DNA of 64,000 nucleotides from NCBI GenBank assembly GCA_029557895.1, contig JAKQHT010000011.1, positions 62,001 through 126,000 of the forward strand, written 5' to 3'. Positions 1 to 9,256 of the stretch are shown one piece after another (the first letter of the stretch is position 1; each line of letters starts with the position of its first letter). The position numbers and the translations under genes are program-made. Below the pieces are notes generated by a model. The model saw only the letters and a program-made list of their open reading frames with translations, was not told the origin of the DNA and did no database searches. Source of the stretch: Bacteroidota bacterium (GTDB lineage Bacteria > Bacteroidota > Bacteroidia > Flavobacteriales > Flavobacteriaceae).

Positions 1-372
1 GTTTTCTTTTGCCTTTATGCCGGCAACATAATCTACGGCCTTGATAAGTTCATCGATAGAAACCGGTTTCATAAGATAATAGGAGGCGTGGGCATTGAGA
101 GCATCTACGGCATAATGGTTGTAGGCTGTGACAAAAACCGTTTCAAAATCGATATCCCCCACCTTGTCGAGCAGGTCAAAGGCGTTGCCATAGGGCATTT
201 CTACATCAAGAAACACCAAATCCAACTCCAAGTTACGAAGAAGTGCCAAGGCTTCTTCAATGTTGCAGGCTTCACCCAAAATCTGCACGTTGGGGCAATA
301 TTTCTTGAGATAATTCCTTAAAATTTCCCGACTTGTCGCTTCGTCTTCGACAATGATGGCGTTTAGTATCAT
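1..372 (-). CDS. LytTR-type response regulator, receiver domain (partial, 3' end outside window)
   Basis: This is the N-terminal 124 residues of a response regulator, read on the minus strand from an ATG at 372 and cut by the left edge of the window. The receiver fold is clear: an acidic EDE pocket near residue 9, the phosphorylation site in LDVEMP, a TAY switch motif and the LMKP lysine. It starts 2 bp after the stop of the histidine kinase gene, so the two are co-transcribed, and the kinase is its likely phosphodonor. Partners of LytS-type kinases normally carry a LytTR DNA-binding domain. That part would lie outside the window, so the LytTR assignment is inferred from the pairing. Confidence 0.88.
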   Translation of the reverse strand, partial: MILNAIIVEDEATSREILRNYLKKYCPNVQILGEACNIEEALALLRNLELDLVFLDVEMPYGNAFDLLDKVGDIDFETVFVTAYNHYAVDALNAHASYYLMKPVSIDELIKAVDYVAGIKAKEN

Positions 373-374
373 AA

Positions 375-2546
375 TCAATCTTTTTTGAGTGTCACAACGA
401 CTTTGGTGCCAACATCTCCCTTGTTTCGAAAATCGTCAACTGTCACATCTACTTTATCTTTGTACATTTCGTTGAGGATGGCCACTCTTTTCTTGATATT
501 GCCCATTCCTTTGGAGTTCTGTTTTTTCTGGTGTTCGGTTTTTAGTTCTTTTGATTTTTGGCGACCAATGCCGTCATCGGTTATTGCAATGGTAATTTCG
601 CCATCGTTCTTTGGGGCAATATGGATGTCCAACCTGCCCTTTTGGCTTTTGTAGCGCAGCCCGTGCCACACTGCATTTTCAATATAGGGCTGCAAGAGCA
701 TTGGCGGAATCTGGAAGGCATCGATCTTTACGCCGTCGTCAATGGTTATGGCATAATCAAATTTATCCTTAAAACGAAAATGTTCCAATTTTGTGTAAAG
801 CTCCAAAAGTTCAATTTCCTTATTTAGTGGAATAAAATCTTCGTCGCTGTTTTCGAGAACGGAACGCATCAACTGTGAAAAATCGGAAAGGTATTTATTG
901 GCCGTACGCTCATCATTGGAAGCAATAAAACTATTGACGGAATTGAGGGCATTGAAAATAAAATGCGGGTTCATCTGGCTGCGCAAAGATTTTAGTGCCA
1001 GCAAGTTATTGGCAAATTTTTGCTGCTTGATGTACTTGTACATAAAATAGGCCGTGACCAATAGCAAAAGTACACCACCGAGCAGCGAATATATGATAAG
1101 TTCTTGGCGCTTGTTGCGTTCGGCGGTCAGTTGGTAGTTGCTCTGCGATAGCTGCCGGTCGGTTTCAAGACTCGCAATACGGTTTTGCTTGGCGGCAATT
1201 TCACGACTGAACCGCGCCGCTTGCGATATTTCCTGTTCTTTTTTTATGTAAAGTTCATCGACGACTTCTGTGTAAGCTTTGTAGGTAGTGTAGGCTTTTT
1301 CGTAATCGCCCGATTTTTCGTAGAGGTCAGAAAGCTTTTTGGTAGCATCCTTTTTGACCACGAGGTCTTCTTTTTTGTCCGCCTCTTCTATACTTTTTTC
1401 GAGGTAGGTAATAGCATTTGAATAATCGCCCTGAAGATAATAGGCATTCCCGATTTTGTAATTCTGTTTCTGTGGTGTGAGCGGGCTTTCGTTGGTAATG
1501 GCAGAATCACGCACCATCTCGTTGACATCGGCCAAAATCTGCTCACGCAGTTCTATTTCGGTGTCGTATGCCTTATTGGTGTTTTGAAAATCGGCGACTT
1601 TTACCTTTTCTTCTACCGCCCTTTTTTTGTTCTCTTTGGAGGCGAGGATCAACGAGTTTTGAAAATAATCCTGTGCTTTGTCAGTCTTTCCGAAGGCGTT
1701 GTAGGTCTGTGCTATTTTGGAGTTAAGATCGGTTTCTTTTGGGGCGATTGCATTTTTTTGGGCTATCTGCAAACCATTTTGGTAGTTTTCAATGGCTTTT
1801 TCAAAATTTTTGATAGCAGAGTACGTATCTCCCAGACCCTCGTAGAGCAATACAGCTTGATACTTTGGCAAGCCGTTTGTATTTATGGAGGCATACGTAT
1901 CTATGCTTTCCTGATAGTTTTTGTTGCTTCCGTAAGCCTTTGCCAACTTTAGCTTCACATCACTGCGGTTGCTGTTCTGGAGGCTGATCCTGTAATTGGA
2001 AACCGCAAGATCATACTGCTTCCATTCCATATAGATATCACCCAGCAACTCATATGCCTGTGCATTTTCTGAAACAGAACTACTTTCGGCCAATGCCTCT
2101 GCCACAAAAGCAATACTCTTTTTTGCATCCTTCTTTAAATGCACAAAAGCAGAATCCAGTAACCTGTTAAAAGCTTTGACACTCTGTGTTTTATAATTTT
2201 TAACGGGTTGTTTCGGCTCTACTGGTTCAACCTCAACGGCTATGCGCTCATTGTTTTGTATGGTATAAGTGACCGTTTCAAAATCTTTATGACGAATGGT
2301 AATCTCATCGCCTTTTTTTACTTGGATACTAAAAGTGCCATCGAGGCCTGTCATGGTATAGCCGCCGCCATTGACCTCGACATTTGCCTTTGGTATGGGT
2401 TTGTAAGTGTCGCTCTCCGTTACTGACCCCCTTACGATAAAGTAACCCCTGCCTTCGGCCCTTTCAGCCTTTTGTTGTGCGAAAATGGACTGGGCCACCA
2501 CAAAAAGCAGCACAAAAAATTGATATCGATAGACGTTTCGCTCCAT
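375..2546 (-). CDS. TPR-containing LytS-type sensor histidine kinase
   Basis: Membrane sensor kinase of 723 residues. In order it shows a signal peptide (about 1-23), a carboxypeptidase-regulatory-like beta domain (about 34-105), a long TPR array (about 120-450), a short coiled coil, one membrane helix (about 505-525), a His_kinase domain with the phospho-accepting motif NPHFIFNALNS, and a C-terminal ATPase with a DDGIGR G-box. The TPR region would sit in the periplasm and act as the sensor. The ligand cannot be told from the sequence. The gene is followed after 2 bp by the receiver gene, forming a two-component pair typical of Bacteroidota. The carboxypeptidase-regulatory-like domain ahead of the TPRs is an unusual addition. 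Confidence 0.9.
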   Translation of the reverse strand: MERNVYRYQFFVLLFVVAQSIFAQQKAERAEGRGYFIVRGSVTESDTYKPIPKANVEVNGGGYTMTGLDGTFSIQVKKGDEITIRHKDFETVTYTIQNNERIAVEVEPVEPKQPVKNYKTQSVKAFNRLLDSAFVHLKKDAKKSIAFVAEALAESSSVSENAQAYELLGDIYMEWKQYDLAVSNYRISLQNSNRSDVKLKLAKAYGSNKNYQESIDTYASINTNGLPKYQAVLLYEGLGDTYSAIKNFEKAIENYQNGLQIAQKNAIAPKETDLNSKIAQTYNAFGKTDKAQDYFQNSLILASKENKKRAVEEKVKVADFQNTNKAYDTEIELREQILADVNEMVRDSAITNESPLTPQKQNYKIGNAYYLQGDYSNAITYLEKSIEEADKKEDLVVKKDATKKLSDLYEKSGDYEKAYTTYKAYTEVVDELYIKKEQEISQAARFSREIAAKQNRIASLETDRQLSQSNYQLTAERNKRQELIIYSLLGGVLLLLVTAYFMYKYIKQQKFANNLLALKSLRSQMNPHFIFNALNSVNSFIASNDERTANKYLSDFSQLMRSVLENSDEDFIPLNKEIELLELYTKLEHFRFKDKFDYAITIDDGVKIDAFQIPPMLLQPYIENAVWHGLRYKSQKGRLDIHIAPKNDGEITIAITDDGIGRQKSKELKTEHQKKQNSKGMGNIKKRVAILNEMYKDKVDVTVDDFRNKGDVGTKVVVTLKKD

Positions 2547-2565
2547 GGGTTATATGAAAGAATAC

Positions 2566-2573
2566 CAAACTTA
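2566..2573 (-). promoter_or_regulatory. -7 promoter element for the kinase-regulator pair
   Basis: Minus-strand TAAGTTTG matches the Bacteroidota -7 consensus TAnnTTTG and lies 20 bp upstream of the kinase start codon. I see no TTG at the expected -33 distance, so only the -7 half is supported. Confidence 0.45.
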
Positions 2574-2747
2574 CTTACTTTAATTGATTAAATAAAATTG
2601 CACCCGGCCAAAAAAAGCCATTCATACGGCCAAATATCCACCGTTCACTACCCCAACGGTAGCATAGGCGCAACCAAAGTACCCAATGGCTCATTGCGGA
2701 TTTTTTCAGAAAAATGTTGGGTTTAGGTTTACCAAAAAAAACTGACC

Positions 2748-3776
2748 ATGAAACATTTTATTTTGACTGCCCCTATTTTTATTTTATCAATTTCCATGTC
2801 TTTTTCGCAGCACAAGGGCAATTACAACGACGAAGACTTTAAGATTTCGAGACAAAACATTGCCATGAGCGGCAATGCCAACATTTACAATCCAACGGTT
2901 CAGCAGCATATCAATGAGATATTAAACCCAAGCAACATACTCTCCATAGATGTGAAGGCACTCCATAACATCAAGGCAACAACCTATACAGCGGTGTTCA
3001 ATCTCTCACAAATAGGCGAAACCGCCGAAGAGGCCAACCGGCTTATCAATCAGCGCATCGACGGTGTCAAGAAAAAACTGATGGCCATTGGGATATCCGA
3101 AAAAAACATTATCGTTGATGTCATATCATTTGTACCCAATTATGAGATAGAAGTCCAGAAAAAACTGTTCAGCAAGACCTATACCGAAGTGCCCAGCGGC
3201 TTCGAACTGCAGCAGAACATCCATGTCCAATTCACAAAAACGAGCCAATTTGAAGACATCTTAACAGCTTGTGCCGAAAACGAGATCTACAACCTTGTCA
3301 AGGTTGATTACTTCATCGAAAACATAGCAGAGGTTTACAAAAATCTTCAGGCAGAACTCCTAAAACTCATCGAAGAAAAAAAGGCTTATTACATCGCCTT
3401 GGGTTTTGACCTAAAAGACTACAATGTTGCCATTGCCGATGACAAATTCTGCTATTTGCCCAAGGATTTTTACCGTAGCTACCAGGCTTTCAACAGTATT
3501 TCTTTTGAAGCCATAAAGAAAAACAGAGGCGTAACGACTGCCAAAAAGCAGACCTCATATTATTACGAACCGCTATCGTACCAAAACTTTGATCTGGTCA
3601 TCAACCCCGCCATTGTGGAACCTGTCATCCAGATAGGCATGAACATCAAGTTGCTCTACACCCCAAAACCCAAAGAGCAGAAAACACCAGCTACCAAAAC
3701 CGAATTTGTCCATAAATACTATGTGGTTTCTCCCAACGGCACTATCGATGTCAAAGAATTGAACACCGGAAAATAG
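2748..3776 (+). CDS. SIMPL (DUF541)-domain exported protein
   Basis: Exported protein of 342 residues with a clear signal peptide (about 1-20, ending in SFSQ). The central part has the features of SIMPL/DUF541 proteins: a 'SGNANI' start, a block reading AEEANRLINQRIDGVKKKL followed by a GI-S-x-N-I-x-V segment, and a later FELQQNIHVQF strand. SIMPL proteins are periplasmic or outer-membrane-associated and have no firmly assigned biochemistry. The C-terminal third (about 230-342) is less family-like. The gene is a monocistron, divergent from the kinase. The structured repeat at 3801-3918 follows it and may act as its 3' end. The family call is moderately confident and no precise function is claimed. 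Confidence 0.6.
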   Translation: MKHFILTAPIFILSISMSFSQHKGNYNDEDFKISRQNIAMSGNANIYNPTVQQHINEILNPSNILSIDVKALHNIKATTYTAVFNLSQIGETAEEANRLINQRIDGVKKKLMAIGISEKNIIVDVISFVPNYEIEVQKKLFSKTYTEVPSGFELQQNIHVQFTKTSQFEDILTACAENEIYNLVKVDYFIENIAEVYKNLQAELLKLIEEKKAYYIALGFDLKDYNVAIADDKFCYLPKDFYRSYQAFNSISFEAIKKNRGVTTAKKQTSYYYEPLSYQNFDLVINPAIVEPVIQIGMNIKLLYTPKPKEQKTPATKTEFVHKYYVVSPNGTIDVKELNTGK

Positions 3777-4151
3777 CATTTACCTTACAAACGTTTGGGC
3801 GTTCCCCTTTGTTGCAAAAAAAGCAACAAAAGGTCGCGCTATTCGTTCCAATCTTTTTGCTCGTACCTCACAAAAAGGATTTTCACTGCTATCGCTAACG
3901 CAATCCTCCTTTTTTGTGGGCAACAAACTGTAGTCAACAAAAATCAAGACAAAAAAAGAACGATTGACAGTGGACATCGCACACCCCTAAATACTTTAAG
4001 AGTTTTTTAAGAAAAATTAACGCCGGCATACCTTTTTTTCATTTTACTTTGTCGAACAAAAAAACAAAGATGGCCGAATCCGTATTTCAAAAGGACAGAA
4101 ACAGCCCATTGACGTTCAACTTTTTTCACACATCACTAAAAACCTGTTTTT
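3777..4151. other. 375-bp intergenic region with structured repeat
   Basis: No gene is credible here. The first half holds the hairpin-rich element annotated separately. The second half is AT-rich and presumably carries the promoter of the M1 peptidase. A near-match to the -7 consensus, TTACTTTG, lies about 100 bp upstream of that start. The 71- and 65-residue ORFs in the track are products of the repeat and are not supported as genes. Confidence 0.6.
3801..3918. repeat. Intergenic hairpin-rich repeat element
   Basis: Two strong stem-loops stand side by side. The first pairs CCTTTGTTGC with GCAACAAAAGG around an A7 loop (3806-3833). The second pairs CACAAAAAGGATT with AATCCTCCTTTTTTGTG (3869-3918) around a loop containing 'ctatcgctaacgc'. 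The linker reads GGTCGCGCTATTCG...ATCTTTTTGCTCGTACCTCAC. From memory, very similar text recurs between genes in many Flavobacteriaceae, but I cannot search to confirm this. It could be a mobile palindromic element, a terminator or a processed RNA. Confidence 0.6.
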
Positions 4152-6365
4152 ATGAATTTTAAATTCCCAAAAATCATCACTGCACTTGTTTTAGGTATTT
4201 TTTCGGCTGGAGCATTTGCGCAAGAGGGACCACAGTACGATTACGTGGAAGCCTTCAAGCCTTTCTTTTACAAAAACAACGGCACCGAAACCCGATCTGC
4301 AAGCGGGCAACCCGGCCACAACTACTGGCAGAACAAAGCCGATTATAATATCTCGGCAACTTTGAACGAAGCCACCAAACAGATTTCCGGAACCACAGAA
4401 ATCACGTACACCAACAACAGTTTTGACAATCTCGATTTTCTATGGTTGCAACTCGACCAAAATTTGTTCAAAAAAGATTCTCGCGGCAATGCCGTTATCC
4501 CGATGACCGGCAGTCGTAACGGCGCTAATGGACAAGAGTTTGACGGAGGATATAACATAAAATCGGTGAAGATTGATGGAAAAGCTGCAAAGTACAGAAT
4601 TACGGACACACGAATGCAGATCGATCTGGACACGGCACTTAAAGCAAAGGGCGGCACCACAACTATCAAAATAGAATTTTCGTTCACGTCACCAGATTAC
4701 GGTTCGGACAGAATGGGCGTTGATGAAACCGAAAACGGAAAAATTTTCACGCTTGCTCAATGGTATCCGAGAATGTGCGTCTATGATGACATCTCCGGGT
4801 GGAATACGTTGCCATATTTGGGCGCCGGAGAATTTTATTTGGAATATGGCGATTTTACGGTTGCCCTTACCGTACCTTCCAATCATTTTGTTGTAGCCTC
4901 TGGAGAACTGGTGAACGAAAAAGAAGTCTATACCCAAGCACAGCAAAAAAAATGGAACGAAGCAAAAAACAGTGACAAAACGGTAATTATCCGTTCTGCT
5001 GATGAAGTAAATGCTGCCCCAAAAACTGCTTCCGGAACAAAAACCTGGAAATTCAAAATGCAAAATTCAAGAGATTTTGCCTGGGCTTCTTCCCCTGCAT
5101 TTATACTGGATGCGGCGAGGATCAACCTTCCGAGCGGCAAAAAATCGCTGGCAATTTCGGCGTATCCCGTAGAAAGCAACGGCGGAAATGCATGGGAAAG
5201 ATCAACTGAATATACCAAAGCATCCATAGAACATTACTCACAGCAATGGTTTGAATATCCTTATCCTGCCGCCACAAATGTTGCCGGAAACGAAGGTGGA
5301 ATGGAATATCCGGGCATTGTTTTCTGCCACAGAACATCCAAGGGAGAAAGCCTTTGGGGTGTTACCGACCACGAATTCGGGCACATCTGGTTTCCGATGA
5401 TCGTAGGTTCAAACGAAAGGGTGTACGCTTGGATGGACGAAGGTTTCAATACATTCATCAACGGAATTTCAACCAAAAATTTCAATAACGGCGAGTATTA
5501 CCGTAAACGAACACTTCAGCAAATGTCAATGGCATTTAACAATGATAAATTGGAACCAATTTTTGTCAGTCCGGACAATATGAAGGAGCGAAGTCTCGGG
5601 TTTTTGGCATATTACAAGCCGGGAGCCGGCCTGCAGATGCTGCGCGAAAACATTTTGGGGCAAGAAGTTTTTGACAAAGCCTTTCGTGAATATGTAAAAC
5701 GATGGGCGTACAAACATCCAACTCCTGAAGATTTCTTTAGAACGATGGAAAACGTTTCCGGTGAAGACCTTTCTTACTTTTGGAGAGGATGGTTCATCAA
5801 CAAATGGCAAATCGATCAGGCCGTTACAAGTATAAAATATGTAAACGGCGATTACAACAAAGGCGTACTGATAAAATTAGAAAATATCGGCCAGCTTCCT
5901 ATGCCTACAACTGTTGAAGTTACTTTTAAGGACGGCACCAAAGAAACCCAAATTATCCCTATAGAAGTATGGAAACGCAATACCGAATGGACATTCAAAA
6001 TGCCAACAACAAAAGAAATTGTTTCTGTAAGCATCGATCCTAAAGGCGATTATCCAGATAAAAACCCCGCCAACAACACTCTCAAAATGGATACAAGTAC
6101 CGTAGCAGAAATAATAAACTTGAAAGATTATGAAGGCACATTCTCTGCTTCGAATATTCCTAACGCAACATTCATAATGAAAGTGAACAATGACCAGATG
6201 ACAGCACAGTTTACCGGTCAACAAGCTTTTCCTTTGGAATATGAAGGTGACGGAAAATTCGTATTTGACATGGCAGAAATCGAAATCCAGTTTGCTAAAG
6301 ACAAGAAAAGTTTCGATTTTACCCAAGGAGGACAGCACAATATGACCTTCACAAAAGAAAAATAG
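4152..6365 (+). CDS. M1-family zinc metallopeptidase (aminopeptidase)
   Basis: Exported metallopeptidase of 737 residues with a signal peptide (about 1-23, AFAQ). The gluzincin active site is complete: HEFGH at residues 407-411 and the third zinc ligand Glu at 430 (HEXXH-X18-E). The usual M1 substrate motif GxMEN appears as GGMEYP, as in other bacterial exported M1 proteins. An N-terminal beta domain (about 60-240) precedes the catalytic domain. After about 640 there is an extra C-terminal beta module beginning 'NLKDYEGTF', similar to the lipocalin-like tails of bacterial hydrolases. It probably trims peptides in the periplasm or at the surface. It is a single gene followed by a strong terminator. 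Confidence 0.9.
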   Translation: MNFKFPKIITALVLGIFSAGAFAQEGPQYDYVEAFKPFFYKNNGTETRSASGQPGHNYWQNKADYNISATLNEATKQISGTTEITYTNNSFDNLDFLWLQLDQNLFKKDSRGNAVIPMTGSRNGANGQEFDGGYNIKSVKIDGKAAKYRITDTRMQIDLDTALKAKGGTTTIKIEFSFTSPDYGSDRMGVDETENGKIFTLAQWYPRMCVYDDISGWNTLPYLGAGEFYLEYGDFTVALTVPSNHFVVASGELVNEKEVYTQAQQKKWNEAKNSDKTVIIRSADEVNAAPKTASGTKTWKFKMQNSRDFAWASSPAFILDAARINLPSGKKSLAISAYPVESNGGNAWERSTEYTKASIEHYSQQWFEYPYPAATNVAGNEGGMEYPGIVFCHRTSKGESLWGVTDHEFGHIWFPMIVGSNERVYAWMDEGFNTFINGISTKNFNNGEYYRKRTLQQMSMAFNNDKLEPIFVSPDNMKERSLGFLAYYKPGAGLQMLRENILGQEVFDKAFREYVKRWAYKHPTPEDFFRTMENVSGEDLSYFWRGWFINKWQIDQAVTSIKYVNGDYNKGVLIKLENIGQLPMPTTVEVTFKDGTKETQIIPIEVWKRNTEWTFKMPTTKEIVSVSIDPKGDYPDKNPANNTLKMDTSTVAEIINLKDYEGTFSASNIPNATFIMKVNNDQMTAQFTGQQAFPLEYEGDGKFVFDMAEIEIQFAKDKKSFDFTQGGQHNMTFTKEK

Positions 6366-6670
6366 TGTCCTTTGCCTTGGGCAATCACTTATGCCAAACA
6401 GACGATGTTTGCATCAAAAGTAAAAAAGCAGTGCTGAAGAAGCACTGCTTTTTTTTTGTAATAGGTTTGTGCAATTAGCACTCTTAATAATCTCTTGGCT
6501 TTGTTAACAGAAAAAAGAAAGTTTCCGGAAAACGCTTGGTTCCTTCATTGCGACCCAACTGCTATCGGAATTGTTCAGAAATTTAATAAAATACTAAAGT
6601 TCAGTAATTTTTATAACAAGCCGAAAAATTCAGCTTTGCAGCAATAGCTTTTCGGATACTTTGTATGCTA
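6366..6670. other. 305-bp convergent intergenic region
   Basis: It lies between two convergent genes. It holds a bidirectional terminator near its left end and, immediately past the PorP-like stop codon, an imperfect inverted repeat (CCGAAAA ... TTTTCGG, 6621-6655) without a clear U-tract. Between them I see no ORF or RNA gene. Confidence 0.6.
6423..6458. terminator. Bidirectional Rho-independent terminator
   Basis: AAGCAGTGCT, a short loop, then AGCACTGCTT followed by a run of T. The complementary side has an A-run, so it can work for the M1 peptidase (+) and for read-through from the PorP-like gene (-). Confidence 0.85.
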
Positions 6671-7681
6671 TCAATTTACAGCAGGGCAGTCGCACTCGTA
6701 CTTCTCGCGCTTGCAGTTAAAGTTATAACCCAAAGTCAACTGGTGAAAGCCTCCATTGTTGAACACCACCGAATTGGACTGATAGGAATAGGTGTAGGCA
6801 AACACAAACTTTTTGTAATCCACGCCCAAAAACGGTGTGAAATACTGTAATTTTTGGCTGCTCACCCCAGTACCTTCCAAAAATTCGGCACCGTCAAGGC
6901 TTCTTCTGTAAGACAATCCGCCCCAAAGTTTTCCAAACTCCATCTTTTTATAGACCTTTCCATTAATGTCAATCGAAGATTCTTTGGTACCGTCTTTGTA
7001 CATGAACATTACAGAAGGTTCGTAGCTCCAATCGCTACCGAACTTGCTAAAGACATTACCAATTGAAAACAAATAAGTGCGCAAATTATCAAACTTGTAA
7101 AGCCCGTTTTCATTGGAGTTGATGCCATCGTTATTCAAGACGTTCTTGACCGTGGCATGGGCATAAAAATCAATAAAGTGGTAGGAAAACCCAAAATCGA
7201 TGTTGAAGTTAGTAGAACTTTGCTCAATGCCGGCAATCAAATCGTCTGGACCATCTTCCAAGAACGTGGTCTCATCCAATTTATACTGTATAAATCCGGC
7301 ACTCAAACCAAAGGACAGCATATTCAAATCGATTTCGTTCCTTGAAAACATCAAATGGTGCGCATAGGTCAAAGAAGCACCGGTCTGTGAGTGGTAACCG
7401 TTTTTGTCATTGTACACAATAGCGCCCAGTGCCGATGGCGAATCGCCCAACCTCCCATTGACACTCAAGGTCTGTAATGCAGGGGCATCATCAATGCCAA
7501 ACCATTGTTTCCTGGCGGTCAATCGCACTTTGGCACAGTTTGCAACACCCGCCATGGACGGATGGATCAAATAATAATTGTCAGTCAGGTAATCAGAATA
7601 AATAGGCAAGCCCTCTTGTCCAAATCCAAATTGGCTAATCAATCCTGTAAATGCTATCAAACAAAAGCGTTTTAACTTCAT
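6671..7681 (-). CDS. PorP/SprF-family outer membrane protein
   Basis: Outer membrane protein of 336 residues with a signal peptide (about 1-21, FGFGQ). It has the PorP/SprF signature: an early 'LIHPSMAGV' segment, 'LTARKQWFGIDDAP', then alternating beta strands ending in 'HQLTLGYNFN'. In gliding flavobacteria such proteins serve type IX secretion. SprF-like paralogues usually follow a large adhesin gene with a gliding-motility-associated C-terminal domain and help export it. Here there is no adhesin neighbour, so the client is unknown. The C-terminus is short and Cys-rich (CKREKYECDC). It is transcribed alone and divergently from the NifU-like gene. Confidence 0.88.
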   Translation of the reverse strand: MKLKRFCLIAFTGLISQFGFGQEGLPIYSDYLTDNYYLIHPSMAGVANCAKVRLTARKQWFGIDDAPALQTLSVNGRLGDSPSALGAIVYNDKNGYHSQTGASLTYAHHLMFSRNEIDLNMLSFGLSAGFIQYKLDETTFLEDGPDDLIAGIEQSSTNFNIDFGFSYHFIDFYAHATVKNVLNNDGINSNENGLYKFDNLRTYLFSIGNVFSKFGSDWSYEPSVMFMYKDGTKESSIDINGKVYKKMEFGKLWGGLSYRRSLDGAEFLEGTGVSSQKLQYFTPFLGVDYKKFVFAYTYSYQSNSVVFNNGGFHQLTLGYNFNCKREKYECDCPAVN

Positions 7682-7794
7682 ACTTGTTTTGTCTTTTCAA
7701 ATAAAAATGCGCCTTAACTATTTTATTGATAAGTTATTAACGGCCCATTTTCACTCTGGGGTAAACCGATATTTTGTACCGGCATGGCTTATTT

Positions 7795-7841
7795 GTGGGT
7801 TCATTCACTTCAGAAATCCGGTAACGGATTCTGGAACCCAC
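7795..7841. repeat. 47-bp imperfect palindrome
   Basis: Outer arms GTGGGTTC and GAACCCAC are perfect 8-mers. The inner arms CAGAAATCCG and CGGATTCTG pair with one bulge around a GTAA loop. It has no U-tract on either side, so it is not a standard terminator. It may be an operator or a repeated palindromic element. Confidence 0.6.
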
Positions 7842-8060
7842 AACCTTATTCTAAATCATAAAAAATCAAATGGTTAATCAAAAAAATGTCGTCCAAATTT
7901 TTTGTTGCCCATTTACAGGCGGGGAATTTACTAAATTTTAACTAATATCTTCTCGCTTTTGACATAAAAATGCGAGTTTAACATTTATTGGATTTGTCAA
8001 TATTGGTTTTTTGAGCTTTATGTTCCTTTAATCATTTTCCCATTTGAATTTAAATATCCG

Positions 8061-8068
8061 TAACTTTG
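8061..8068 (+). promoter_or_regulatory. -7 promoter element of the NifU-like gene
   Basis: TAACTTTG(CC) matches the Bacteroidota consensus TAnnTTTG exactly and ends 19 bp before the ATG at 8088. It supports ATG 8088 over the TTG at 8079, which would lie within about 10 bases of the -7 element. Confidence 0.65.
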
Positions 8069-8087
8069 CCTATCAAATTTGTACACC

Positions 8088-8981
8088 ATGAAAATCACGA
8101 TAAAGAACACCACCAACCCCACCATCATAAAGTTTGAGGCCGATGTTTTCCTTACCCAGCACCAAAGTTTTGAGTTCAACAACATTGACGAGGCCACAGC
8201 ATCGCCACTGGCACAGCAGCTGTTCTATCTGCCATTTGTAAAAAAGGTCTATATCTCGGGCAATTTCATTGCCGTAGAACGCTACAACATTGTGGAATGG
8301 CCGGACGTACAGGAAGAAGTCGCCGAACAGATCGAAGCTTACCTCAACAGTGGCAACCCGGTGGTAAAAAGTGAGTCTGCTCCCAAAAAAGTGCCCGTTA
8401 CTGTCTATGCCGAAAGCACGCCAAACCCATCGGTAATGAAATTTGTCGCCAATAAAAAATTAGTGGTTTCTCTCCACGAATTTATGTCCATTGACGAAGC
8501 TGCCCATTCGCCTTTGGCAACAGAGCTTTTCTATCTGCCATTCGTGAAAAGCGTGTTCATGGACGAAAACTATATTTCCATTACCAAATATGACGTTGCC
8601 GAGTGGAGCGACATTGCAAACCAGCTTCGCGAATTTATCAGAAACCATATTGAAAGCGGAAAAGCCATCGTCACGGACAATGCTCCAAAACCAAAAAATG
8701 GCACCGTCCAAAAACCAGGTCAAGACTTTGATTCCCTTGATGACACTTCAAAAGAAATCATCGATATCCTTGAAGAATATGTAAAGCCGGCAGTTGCGAG
8801 CGACGGCGGCAACATCATGTTCGACTCTTACAATACTGACAACAAGACTGTTAGGGTTGTGCTTCAAGGTGCTTGCAGTGGCTGCCCATCCTCTACCTTT
8901 ACCTTAAAAAACGGTATAGAGAACATCCTGAAACAGATGATGGGAGACAAAGTTCATTCGGTAGAAGCCATAAATGGTTAA
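8088..8981 (+). CDS. NifU-like Fe-S scaffold with two Nfu N-terminal domains
   Basis: Fe-S cluster carrier of 297 residues. It has two tandem Nfu_N domains (about 1-90 and 100-195). Both carry the same landmarks, NPTIIKF/NPSVMKF and SPLAxxLFYLPFVK, so this is an internal duplication. A NifU C-terminal domain follows (about 220-297) with the cluster-binding CSGC at 263-266. Nfu proteins accept a [4Fe-4S] cluster and hand it to target enzymes, many of which are found nearby (ActB, QueG). The track begins at a TTG at 8079. I prefer the ATG at 8088 because of promoter position and family N-termini. The doubled Nfu_N domain is seen in other Bacteroidota. Confidence 0.9.
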   Translation: MKITIKNTTNPTIIKFEADVFLTQHQSFEFNNIDEATASPLAQQLFYLPFVKKVYISGNFIAVERYNIVEWPDVQEEVAEQIEAYLNSGNPVVKSESAPKKVPVTVYAESTPNPSVMKFVANKKLVVSLHEFMSIDEAAHSPLATELFYLPFVKSVFMDENYISITKYDVAEWSDIANQLREFIRNHIESGKAIVTDNAPKPKNGTVQKPGQDFDSLDDTSKEIIDILEEYVKPAVASDGGNIMFDSYNTDNKTVRVVLQGACSGCPSSTFTLKNGIENILKQMMGDKVHSVEAING

Positions 8982-9034
8982 AATATTCCTTATATTTATA
9001 CTGAAATTTAATTGTTTAACTTAAAACAAAAAAT

Positions 9035-9235
9035 ATGTCAGTACTAAAAGTTATCGAGATATTGTCCAGCTCAAAAGAAAGTTGGGAAGACGCAACACGT
9101 AGTGCGGTAAAAGAAGCATCAAAAACGGTCAAGAACATCAAATCAGCCTATGTGCAAGAACAAAGTGCCGTGGTTAAAGACGGCGATGTCAAGGAATTTA
9201 GGGTCAACCTAAAAATAACCTTTGAAGTGAATTAA
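9035..9235 (+). CDS. Dodecin-family protein
   Basis: A 66-residue protein with the dodecin beta-alpha-beta-beta pattern: a VLKVIEILSSS strand, an ESWEDATRSAVKEASKTV helix, then two strands ending in KITFEVN. Dodecins form hollow dodecamers that store flavin or CoA-like ligands. In the flavin-binding haloarchaeal dodecin a Trp stacks on the isoalloxazine and a Gln contacts it. By eye these positions read Ser (in IKSAYV) and Arg (in EFRVN). The fold assignment is sound, but a flavin role is not supported. The gene is 50 bp downstream of the NifU-like gene, and a hairpin/repeat element follows it. Confidence 0.85.
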   Translation: MSVLKVIEILSSSKESWEDATRSAVKEASKTVKNIKSAYVQEQSAVVKDGDVKEFRVNLKITFEVN

Positions 9236-9256
9236 TACTTCAACCAATTGGAAATG

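Larger units (their letters stand above)
7682..8087. other. 406-bp divergent intergenic region
   Basis: This region must carry the promoters of the PorP-like gene (-) and the NifU-like gene (+). It contains a long imperfect palindrome (7795-7841) and a consensus -7 element for the NifU-like gene. The 62-residue ORF in the track (7689-7877) has no protein-like features. Confidence 0.6.

Noticed and set aside
3795-4010. 71-residue ORF over the hairpin repeat
   Set aside because: Produced by the repeated, structured element; such ORFs are common artefacts in flavobacterial annotations.
7689-7877. 62-residue ORF in the porP/nfu gap
   Set aside because: Covers the palindrome and promoter region; no coding features.
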